DNA of 31,879 nt. Source: Pelargonium nanum. Its lineage: Eukaryota > Streptophyta > Magnoliopsida > Geraniales > Geraniaceae. Position 1 is the stretch's first letter; each line of letters opens with the position of its first letter. The DNA is taken from assembly GCA_036897485.1 (NCBI GenBank), contig JAYMTF010000671.1, forward strand, positions 1 to 31,879, given 5' to 3'. The position numbers and the translations under genes are program-made. The notes below the pieces were generated by a model. That model was given only the letters and a program-made list of their open reading frames with translations. It was not told the DNA's origin and searched no databases. Positions 13,301 through 22,600 of the stretch are shown one piece after another.

Positions 13301-15997
13301 ATGAGATAATCACTAGGTACTTATCAGCAATAGTTGCATGTTTTTACATTAACATTAACAAATAAAATTGATCCGTAGGGAACAATACGTGCAGTATAAA
13401 ATGAGAAACCGAAAGTAGATTCAACTGAGCTGTTAACTTACGAGTAGATTGTGACCCATCAGAAGAACCTCCAGCCTGCTTATGAACTGCTCCATTCTGA
13501 AGGAGGGGAAACATTTTATTTTTTACAATACCCAACTAGTTCAATTTCAAAAACAATGCAATATAGCTAAGCAGTAAAGACATACCTCTCCAACAGATTG
13601 ACCATCTTTGGAAGAACTCGTCTCTTCTACATTTGTATAGCTTACAAACGACGTCTTCAGCTCAGCTTCTTCTGGAGAAACATCTACAAAGGCTGTGAAT
13701 GGAAGTTGCATAAGAATTTGGATAAGAAAATGTCCAACAAATAGCAACATGTCAAGAAATTACTAAATGATGGCTAAATTAATATTCAATTTGTAATATA
13801 TATGTGATAGCATATACTAGTTTAGACATATAGCTAATATTTGCTGTTGTACTTGCAAGCACATGCAAACATAGAACTAAACATTACAATTGCAGCAGGA
13901 AAGCATGGAAGTGTTAAAGCATACAAGTATTCGGATAAGGCAGTACAGAAATTTTTCAATAATATAGAATCCAAAATAGTTGTAACAAAAAAATGAATAT
14001 TTATTTTTATATGCGCTTATATAACATATACAAGTGCTGTAGTAAAAAAAATAATAATAAATTAAATAAATAAAATAGCAGTAAGTAGAGAATATCTGTT
14101 ACCATATTTCTTTGATTCCGTATTAGCATCTGTCTCATAGGTGATTGATTCAATCTTGATTTCTGTACCATCTTTGACATCAACTGATGATGTGGACGCA
14201 GCTACTGGTGCTGGTTCTACTTTTGTCATAGGTACGTCTGCAGTAACTGCAGTTCTGGAGGCAGCTGAGAAAGGTGATGTCGCAGGCCCTGATGTTGGAG
14301 GAATTGGAAATGGAAAAGGGGAAGTTGGAGAAAAAGCAGAATTGTCAAATTGATTGTTCTGAGGATTCATCTGGCCCATCATAGTCTTGAAAGCTTGTTG
14401 CATAGCATATTTCTAGAAAATATGAAATAAAGGCTTCCATTATTTATTAACAAAAAGTCGCAAACAAGTAATTGAGCAAAAATGAAATCATATGAAAGAA
14501 GTCCAAGGCTAAATTCTGCTACAGTAAAACTTATAGCTATAGCTATGTTGCATGGACAGCAACAGATTATAGACCCATTAAAAGATACCAATGCAAATGG
14601 AGACAGTTAAGACAAATCACCGAGACATTCCTATTCATTAAGGTATATCTGCAATAATGTTTTATCTCATAAATCTTCATATGCAATCCTAGAAATGATG
14701 AATCAGAATGTACTATGAATATGATTGTATGAAAATTGGTTTTGATGTTTTGAACTTTGTGCGCCTGCCTTCAGGAGGCACATGCCTCCACTTCGCACCT
14801 CGATACCAAGGATATCTACACCTTTGTGTGCCTTGAGACTTTAATAACTATGCCACAGAATTTTAATCATCTCATCAGATCGGCTATGGGTCCAATCAAA
14901 TTTAAAAGAGAAAAGATAATTATGAATGAAGTGTATAACCCACTGACCACTGCATCTAAGAACATACAATCAAAGGTGACGTAGAGAAGGGCGGACAAAG
15001 ATCAGTCCATCTTTTACCTCCAAAAAGACTACAAGCAAAAATTTCAAAAACTTACAAGGCCTTACATAACCACACCTCATTGGAGACTAACACTCACCTT
15101 CAAGTTCGTAGCCACCTGCAATTACATGAATTTGTTAAAAAAATTATAAGAAAAAAAAATAAAAATTGATGCAGCAAAAAATTAATATTATTAAGATAAC
15201 GTCCGAATAAAAAAAATTGAAATGGGAATGAGATTCTCATTCCATAGCCATTCTCACGACCAAAAGTCTACATACATACATGATGAATTTGAATCTCATT
15301 CTCATTCCGATTCTTAATTCCTATTATGAACAAAGAAAAAATTCTAATTCAAACACTACCTAAATGCATTATACAATGAAATTAGAGTGTTCGACATTCG
15401 CACCAAAGTAAATAACGCAGAGAGCCCAACTCCAACTCCAATCCAAAAGAGCGGCGAGCCACTACAAAACATGTTAATAGAACACATTACAGCTCTATAC
15501 CAACAAAAACAATGTTGGAACAGAATAGGAATCAAATTGATTACAATTGTGAAGACGGGGGTGGCACTTGTGGTGTCACAGCAACTGAAGTAGTTTCTTG
15601 AGTGTTCGAAATTCTCGCGAAACAGACCGTCCTAGAGTTAACTACCACTGCACCAAAAGTCAAAACAAAAACAAAAATCACAAAATCAACAACAGTGCAG
15701 CTTTAAAACCCTAATTCGATACAACCGATGACAAACAAGCCCTCTTCTACGAATTCTAATGCGGAAACTGGAAATGGACCGTTGGGGGTTACCTCTATGG
15801 CTGTTGTGGTGGTGGAGGGAGCTGAGAGACGCCATGGCCCTGAACACATGAGGTCTTCGATGCAAGAGATTAGTTTGGAGAGAGGAGCTACGATTGATCG
15901 AGCTTGTATTGAATCGGTTAGAAGGCGGGAAGGAGGAGGAGGTGCAGAGGGTTTTGGGGCAGGCGTGGAGGCTGGCCATGGCTGTGGAGGAGAGCAT
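10335..15997 (-). CDS. TIC40: TIC40, chloroplast inner-envelope import co-chaperone (14 exons, 437 aa)
   Basis: Inner-envelope protein that links TIC110 to the stromal chaperone HSP93 during protein import into plastids. Exons in order: 15997-15793, 15647-15545, 15461-15404, 15115-15098, 14412-14103, 13692-13586, 13496-13442, 12551-12482, 12201-12161, 11951-11906, 11707-11613, 11180-11077, 10999-10952, 10388-10335. All junctions are GT-AG and in phase; Arabidopsis TIC40 is 447 aa. Residues 1 to about 90 are Ser/Arg-rich with few acids, a plastid transit peptide. Residues 104-124 (from GSPLFWIGVGVGLSA) form the single membrane span. Residues about 129-285 are a Pro/Ser-rich linker. The rest holds the NP-repeat helices (MMEDPTVQKM, LTPEEVISKIM) and the Sti1/Hop/Hip-like domain ending LFPGMSG. 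The start could also be the Met at 15979, which has better context (ccATGGcc). Confidence 0.95.
12552..13441 (-). other. Intron 7 of TIC40 (890 nt) carrying an AT-rich repeat cluster
   Basis: Long AT-rich intron between the exon ending SDGSQST and the exon starting PVMSVEALEK. Its only notable content is the direct-repeat cluster at 12991-13089, listed separately. No open frame here resembles a protein. Confidence 0.75.
12991..13089. repeat. Three copies of a 23-bp AT-rich direct repeat in TIC40 intron 7
   Basis: Copies lie at 12991-13013, 13035-13057 and 13067-13089. Each starts agatgtatatta and ends tattgatta; the middle copy differs from the others by one base. The words atcaacaatag and agaccca also recur around the cluster, suggesting local duplication by slippage or unequal exchange. 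Confidence 0.75.
14413..15097 (-). other. Intron 4 of TIC40 (685 nt)
   Basis: Lies between the 18-nt micro-exon and exon 5. It contains a small GC-richer patch with overlapping palindromes at 14767-14788 (tgcct-tcagg-aggca and aggca-ca-tgcct). Otherwise no gene, RNA or mobile element is recognised. Confidence 0.7.
15185..15365. repeat. Dispersed repeat in TIC40 intron 3 (GGAATGAGA family, copy 1)
   Basis: This stretch of intron 3 (15116-15403) holds paired words such as gggaatgagattctcattcc and tctcattctcattccg, and its right end reads aaacactaccta. A related stretch sits in GAR1 intron 3 at about 17655-17780, with similar internal words and the end aaacgctacctta. On the minus strand both begin like TAGGTAGTGTTTG, the style of hAT-type MITE ends. 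Boundaries are approximate and no target-site duplication was established. Confidence 0.5.
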
Positions 15998-16039
15998 GGG
16001 CTCGACGGAGAGAGCAGAGCAGAGAAGAGAAGCAATGGA

Positions 16040-16902
16040 GAATATGGTTTAAGGAAAAGGGTTTATCAGAGACTGACTGGTCTGTACTCTAGCACTAGTG
16101 GGAGATGAAAATGGATTGGAAGGTGAAATTGCATTCCAAGGACAAACTAGTCATTTCACCCTCACTAGTTTAAATAACATAATTATATATGTTTTTTAGG
16201 ATAAAAACATTGAAATTGATGTGAATTATTGTATAAAAAATGGAAAAAGAAAATAAATCTTAAATTTATTGCAATAGAAGTAACTTAAATTTCAAAAATA
16301 TTCCGTCAAAATATGGATCGAACTGATTCAAATCATATTAAAAACCGCATCAGGTTCTCTTGATCTGAATTGAGTCGATTCGAGTTTTAGTTCGGATTTT
16401 GCACTAACAATAGGGTTTGAATTAAGCATTTCAAACCCAGCCCAGAAATCCAATTATGTATATGAAGAATGCTATGACTAATGCTCCAACTGTGTGATGC
16501 TCAATTTTTCATATACTATAAATAAATATAAACAAAAATTTTGATTAGATTTTGGCTAATTTTCAAAGAGAATGTCCATATTAACACACACATTTGATAC
16601 CAAAACAAGAGAGAACACACATCTCTGAACTATAAGTCTTTATATTAGAAAAACACATTTGATACCAAAAAGGCTGAGCAATTTGCAATAACAAATCAGA
16701 TGTAAGCTTTCATTGCAACTGCAGGTAATACATCTATCACAAACAAAAATGCAGAAAGAACTGCTCACTCCATTAGCAACAATTACTTGAAAAGGGAAAA
16801 AAAATAACTACCATTCAAACAACTATAAAGTTCATGTGTGTCCAATGTATCTTGAAATGACAACCAAAAAAAAGAGTAATGTTAATGTTACATAATCCTG
16901 CT
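16040..16902. other. Intergenic region: TIC40 promoter side and GAR1 3' UTR side
   Basis: No gene is visible. The right end must include the 3' UTR of GAR1 (minus strand) and the left end the leader and promoter of TIC40. A TATA-like tatata word at about 16183-16190 is too far (about 190 nt) from the TIC40 ATG to assign with confidence. The motif acacatttgatacca occurs twice near 16587 and 16655, so a small local duplication is present. Confidence 0.4.
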
Positions 16903-18731
16903 CTAGAATCTCCCTCTGCCCCCCCTAAACCCGCCTCGGCCCCGTGGGGGGCCACCTCTGCCTCCCCTTGGGGCACCCCTACCACGGAAGCCACCGCCTC
17001 CACCTCTGCCACCTCTAAAACCGCCTCTTCCAGCCCCACGACCACCACCTCTACCAGCTTGTGCTTGTCCCCTGTAGTGTAATAGTAAGGCAACATCAAA
17101 ATTTGATTGAAAAGTGCATGTGATGTTTAGGCATCCATGTATGAAGTACATCTATACTCTACAGGATCAGGATCAATGTATCCCCTCACATGCAAGGTGA
17201 CGGCGGGACTCGAACTTGTGAACTTTAGGTCAATAAATCTCTGATACCACAAAGAGAACCAACTTAACTTACAGCTTGAACTCGGAGTTTAAGGCCCAAT
17301 GTTAATTTTATACTCTTAACATATACAAACACACATTTGCACTATAACAGTTTCTGCCTTTCTGGACTAACTCAATAGTATCATGGTGTTGCACAAATAC
17401 CCAATGCACCCGAAGTAAATCGTGAGCCACCATATAAAAGACAACGGAAGCCAATAAGAGATCCAAAATGGGTCATCAGCCAAGAAGCAAATTGGTGTAA
17501 TATCCAAGTTCATTTGGTCACCCTAAGCCTCCTACATGTCCTTAACAAAGATTAGACACATTTGCCACATTACCATGATTAATCACACTTTGGAAGTGCC
17601 TACCTTAGGCTGCTTAGCTCACATATGATCACACATTTGGGAAGCATTATGATTATAATTTTTGTTCGAGAATGAGAAATGAAATTCGCATTCTTCATGT
17701 TTGCATAAGGACTTCTTGTTCATGAAAATGATTGAGAATGAGAATCTCATGAAAATTTAACCCAAACGCTACCTTAGTCTTCAACATGCAGTTATCAAAT
17801 ATACAATATGAAATTGTGATAAACTAAACAAAACAGTCAACAATGGTTTCAATAGGATAGAGTCACAAACATACTTTGGCTGTGGAAGGAATCTTGCAAG
17901 AGGCAAGAGTTTTGCCGGGTCGATATAGAACTTATCACCAGCAGCATATGAAGTTGCCACAATGCCCTCCATCATTTTAACCGAAAAATACTGCACCAAT
18001 AAAGAAACCACATCAGAAAAATGCCAAAACACCAATGATATCTCACTAATGATCCTCTAACTATTTTCAAAATCACCAATGATATCTCAAATTTAATCAC
18101 CAGTGCCCAAAAAACATCCGAATTTGCCCATTTTGAGTCTCAAAATTTGATTTTTTTCACATCAATCTTTAGTTATTGCCTTAGTCTCCAACCAACATAA
18201 ATGATCAAAATTTGAGGTTTTGGTGGCAGGTGATGAAATAGATTACTTCGGATCAAATTTATCAATTATGAGTTCAATTCAAAAGCTAAAATAACTTTAA
18301 AAAGAGCATACAGATTCATTGATAGGACCAAAGATCTCATCAACTTTGCCAATCTGCGTCTTGTTCTGGAGATAAATTGGAGCATTGAAGTAAGGTATCT
18401 TCTCGTTGGTGAGCTTAGTCACTGCATCGCCCTCACAAGCATGAAGAAAACTAGCAACCTCTACACAAACAATCCTAAAATTATTATAGCAATTTTAACA
18501 GAAAAAATGCTAAGTCTCTCAGCATCCAAACAAAGCTATGAAAGGGAAAAGCAGGAGAACGAACAGACCTACGACTTCGTCCGGAGGACCTTCATTGAAG
18601 CCACCGCGACCTCCACCACCAAAGCGGCCGCCGCCGCCACGACCTCCACCGCCAAAGCGTCCACCGCCGGCACCGCGACCGCGTCCACCGTCACGGCCAC
18701 CTCTGAAACCGCCACCCCTCGGAGGTCGCAT
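16903..18731 (-). CDS. GAR1: GAR1, H/ACA ribonucleoprotein subunit 1 (4 exons, 198 aa)
   Basis: Core protein of H/ACA small nucleolar RNPs, which pseudouridylate rRNA and snRNA in the nucleolus and Cajal bodies; partners are the dyskerin homologue (NAP57/CBF5), NHP2 and NOP10. Exons in order: 18731-18569, 18460-18312, 17990-17875, 17071-16903, all GT-AG and in phase. Residues 3-48 and 146-198 are glycine-arginine-rich domains, split by the GAR1/NAF1 beta-barrel core at about 55-143. The core includes [33 protein letters not shown] and [20 protein letters not shown]. Arabidopsis GAR1 is about 202 aa, so the length is normal. The ATG at 18731 gives the family start MRPPRGGG; the upstream frame is open but has no ATG. 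The sense strand of the GAR exons is G-rich, so long proline-rich frames on the other strand are shadows. Confidence 0.96.
17165..17252 (-). mobile_element. tRNA-related SINE fragment in GAR1 intron 3
   Basis: On the minus strand, gtggtatcagag (17250-17239) resembles a pol III A box, or a retroelement primer-binding word. About 35 nt on, gttcgagtcc (17215-17206) is a perfect B-box core. The spacing is tRNA-like, but no cloverleaf acceptor stem forms, so a SINE remnant is likelier than a tRNA gene. Family and ends are undefined. Confidence 0.45.
17655..17780. repeat. Dispersed repeat in GAR1 intron 3 (GGAATGAGA family, copy 2)
   Basis: Shares the agaatgagaat / gagaatctcat words and the right end acccaaacgctaccttag with the stretch in TIC40 intron 3 (about 15185-15365). 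The two are the same repeat type in neighbouring genes. Ends and classification (hAT-type MITE suspected) are inference. Confidence 0.45.
18030..18089. repeat. 16-bp direct repeat in GAR1 intron 2
   Basis: The word caccaatgatatctca occurs at 18030-18045 and again at 18074-18089, a 44-bp offset. It looks like a short local tandem duplication within the 321-nt intron 17991-18311. No function is evident. Confidence 0.7.
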
Positions 18732-18781
18732 AATTCGTAGTCTTGATAGAGAGCAATGTGACTGGTGGCGCGAGAAGGGGT

Positions 18782-18790
18782 TTAGGGTTT
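18782..18790 (-). promoter_or_regulatory. Telo-box (AAACCCTAA) in the GAR1 leader
   Basis: The minus strand reads AAACCCTAA within AAAACCCTAAACCCC, about 50 nt upstream of the GAR1 ATG and 50-60 nt downstream of the TATA box. Telo-boxes are typical of plant ribosomal-protein and snoRNP genes, which fits GAR1. Motif exact; function inferred. Confidence 0.55.
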
Positions 18791-18841
18791 TAGGCTTCAA
18801 CTATCTGTGGTTGATACAAATATTGCCCAAATTAGCCCTCA

Positions 18842-18849
18842 TATTTATA
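18842..18849 (-). promoter_or_regulatory. TATA box of GAR1
   Basis: The minus strand reads TATAAATA here. A start site about 30 nt downstream, near 18815, gives a leader of about 85 nt containing the telo-box. A TTTGGGCAA word (site-II-like) lies between the TATA box and the ATG. Confidence 0.6.
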
Positions 18850-19645
18850 CAAAACTGCAAAAGATGCAATCGTAGGGTCGTAATGGTAATAACTGACAAT
18901 TCGAGTCTCACCATGTGACGGGGAACGAAATATGTTCGTAAACATGTTATGTATCGCATTTATATTAATGTAGTCTTATACAATATCAACTTTCAACGCG
19001 ACAAGTACTCACACGCACAAAAATATGCTATAAATTGTCATGTCATTGTCCCCGTCGAAGAGTAAAAACATTGTCAATCCAATCGGCATATCTTAATCGA
19101 CGTTTAATATCATATAATAAAAAACACTCATAAAACTCAGAATATCATCAACAATCAAGCCAAAATTCAGGAGTTCAAAGTTAATTCACAAAAAATGAGT
19201 AGGAATATACTAAACTCATTTCCTCAAAACAACAAGAATCAATGATTCTTTGGATTTCTTTGGAACAAACAAAGCATTAAAAGCCAAAGCCACAACATAT
19301 GAAAGAAACTGAGCTATTCTATTCCATATATCATTAATCAGCAAATAGCATTGTAATTTACAGAGGATTCAGTTTTACAATTATGTAATTAACTTATACA
19401 CTCTCACTCACAGCACAAATGGCTGGACAGGTTAGAATCACAAATGCGCAAGTCACAACCCTCAGCCAAAGTCAGTTTTTGCTTTTCCGACTTCCATTCT
19501 TCAATATCTTTCTTCTCTTTTTCTTCTTTACATGAAGATTTTGTATAAGACAACAACAGCCTCCCTCCTATTTTGATAAAGTTACATCACAAAAGACCCC
19601 GTCTTTAATCGAGGTTTAGTATTTTTCCAATGAACACTTGGCGAG
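18850..19645. other. Intergenic region upstream of GAR1 and downstream of the MLK kinase
   Basis: No gene is recognised. The two neighbours are in tandem, so this holds the distal GAR1 promoter and, next to 19645, the 3' UTR of the kinase gene. It is AT-rich and low in coding signal on both strands. Confidence 0.5.
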
Positions 19646-22600
19646 CTAGCATACAGTCCGGCCATGACAAATCGATGCAATATATAGATTTTTAGCCCAT
19701 TTTTCCTGCATAATGTAACAAAGCCATATTCAGCAAGGATTGTGTTGTTATAAATAAAAGAATCGTTAGCAAATATATACCCTATACTTGGCTTCTTTTG
19801 CAGATAATTCCCTCTACTTTCAATTTTTCATTCTATAGCAAAAGATAGTAGGGAGCTATCTACAAATGGGGCCAAGTATAGCGTGTTTATAACGAGGGGC
19901 TCCTGCTCCTCACAGGGTATCGTCTTCAACACCCACTGTTGTTTTATCTAATTCATGAAAAACTCCGATGGATTTGAATTTGTCTCTATGTATTCATGGT
20001 GTTGCACGTACCTTTACATGGGTGCTAGGGAAGGCAGAGGTACGCAAAGTTTCTTGAGTTTCATCCATCAATTTCCGTTTTGGAATACTCAGTATGAAAG
20101 CCGCCTGATCAGCAGTGGCGGCCATAGACGTTATCCTGTAACCATTTTCCCATCGCCGGTGTATACCTTCGCTTGGGTACAAAAAGTCAAGCTCTACAAC
20201 CTTGCATCATCACAAATGGAAAAACAAATCAGCTTCTTCCACAAGACAATGCTACCATTTCCAGCCTGCAGCAGGGGATATCGGGCTGGGCTCAGGGCTT
20301 GACGGACCAGGCCAAAATTGCAAGTTACCTTGTTGGGCCATTTTTATCGGCCCAAACCCGAAAAAGAAAATAAGTCGTGTGCCAAATTCGAGCCAAGCCC
20401 GCTCAGGGTTGGGACTAAATGGACCGGGCAAAAAATGCATGTTTTTGGGCCACCTATTTCCAGCCCAGGCCCCGTGTAATCAGGTCCGGCCAGTGATGGC
20501 CCTCAGCCCATTTAGCCAGGCACCTATACTGTATAGGAAATAGTACCTGATCAGAATATCCCGCATTCCGGGACATTACCACACCCCAACGACTGCCAGC
20601 TGTTGTCATGGATGTGACATGGAAACCTTCCTTCCACTTTTTATTAATCCATTTGAAAGGAAAGGATTCACTCACTTTGTAGGATTGTTGGGTGTATGGA
20701 GTTCCTGAGTATTGCCAAAATGTCAAGAAATAATCACATTTTATTGATGGTTTCTAGACGATTCAAGAAAGTTAAGAAAAGGATATACTACTATTGCACA
20801 TATACATAGGTAAATTCTATAATGCTACAAGGCTATAAGTAATCGACATTCTGAAGTCTAAATATACAGAGTTACCAACCTTTAGACATTACCACCAAGG
20901 AACTCCCATTAGCTGCACCAGCAATCGAACTTATGTAGTAGGTCTTTTCCCATTGTTCCATAATCCAATCCTAACAAAACACAAATAATAATAAAGAAAT
21001 TCAACTATTAAAATCATGCAATAAAAGTGAACATAAGTTAATAACGACCAACACATCTAAATGATAACCTTGTGAAGAAAGGCAGTAGACAACTCATAGG
21101 TTTGGGCAAAAAAGCCTGTCCCCGCATCCATGATTAATGCCCAGAGATTTGCTGCAGAGGCAACGCAGCTTATATACAATCCATCTTCATTCCCCTTGTC
21201 TACATGTTGACGTAACCTGGAGTCTGCTACGTTGTAGTGATACCTACATATACAAACAAATATCGTATCACATGAAACTTTAACAGCTTATGTATTAACT
21301 ATTAACTAGAGAGCTAAAGTAAACAATATCTCTTCAAATGTTTCCTGACTTCGAATTTGAACTGCACATTATATGCCAAGCGGACTTTAAGTGCTAAGAA
21401 ATTACAAAACCCCAAAATCTTTTCCATTGATCTGTTCTTTTTTCATGCACACATGCATGTTTTGCTTAAAAGGGACTGATACTAGATGAAATCCTACAGG
21501 AATTCCAGATATTACTAACTTCAATATTTTGCGCGTAGTGAAACCATCGTAAACTATGATCCATTTCTTGGATGAAAAACATTTTCTGATCTCAAAATAT
21601 TTTGGCAAAACAATTCCTAGTGGTTGTATTAACTTCTTTTTGTTTGTTCATGAAATATCTGCATAGAAGATGGAATTACAAATCCCTTGACAACTAAATC
21701 AAAATCTATCCCATTACAATTGGCATTAAGGCTGAGTGGTAACCGGCTATACCTTTATGACTGCGTTAAAACCAAATGATATTTATGAAACTTATATGTT
21801 ATTTTAAGGATTAGTGTAATTAAAGTTTGTAGTATTGTACTTTCATAAAAAAAAGTTTGCAGTGATGTGATGAAATTTAACAAATAATAATCTTTACAGT
21901 AACGAATGTGATGGTTATCCACGAAAATTAAAATTTTCCAAAGGAAAAAAAATTCCCATTTTTTTAGTGCGACAAACAGTGTGATTGTGTGAACAATTGT
22001 GGGTATTCCCTTGGTCACTTGCCAGAGCCATAATCTGCAATTAATTCAGCATATATTTCACCAATTCAAAACTTAATAGCCTACATGTTTCTATGTAGAG
22101 CTCGCATACCCTATTTAGCCAAGAAACTAGCTATTCAGTTACATGCTTATTCACACTCATATTATTACATTGATATTTGCTTACTAATATTTCCATTAAA
22201 AAGGTAATAATTACCTTTGCTTCATGGGCCGGCGAGCATTATAAACCGAAATCCACTGCATGGCTGGACTACCTAACCGTACTTTCTTCTTGGGTTGCTC
22301 ATCTTCTTCCAGATTAATAAGTAATCTTCCCCGCTTTTGCCCAACCTATTTATTCAAGAGATAGAACAAAAAAAAGGTAAGAAATTGGAGCATGATAATC
22401 ATATTAAAAGGATGAAAACAAAACTACCTTAATGGCTCCATCAATTCTAATAGGTCTTGTTGGTGCACAAGGATCAATTAGACTATCAAATAATGATATC
22501 AGCTTGGCATAATTTGGCTCCTCGTCAAACTTCATACTCTCAATAGCTTCAAGGAATTGCTTGAATGGAGCAGGACAAAAGCAACACATCAACTCTGGAG

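Noticed and set aside
17200..17252. A functional tRNA gene
   Set aside because: A and B box words are present, but no acceptor stem, anticodon arm or terminator T-run could be formed; SINE remnant preferred.
18729..18800. Upstream extension of GAR1 to 18800
   Set aside because: The extended frame begins with TTG, not ATG, and MRPPRGG at 18731 is the family start.
18538..18918. Proline-rich plus-strand open frame of 126 codons
   Set aside because: It is the reverse complement of the glycine-arginine-rich GAR1 exon 1; proline runs are the expected mirror of GGN codons.
20202..20543. 113-codon plus-strand open frame in MLK intron 14
   Set aside because: Lies in a GC-rich repeat inside an intron whose splice sites and phase are certain; neighbouring phases are open too, so the openness comes from base composition.
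21715..21775. tRNA-like word ggctgagtggtaacc in MLK intron 11
   Set aside because: Only an A-box-like match; no B box at a plausible distance.
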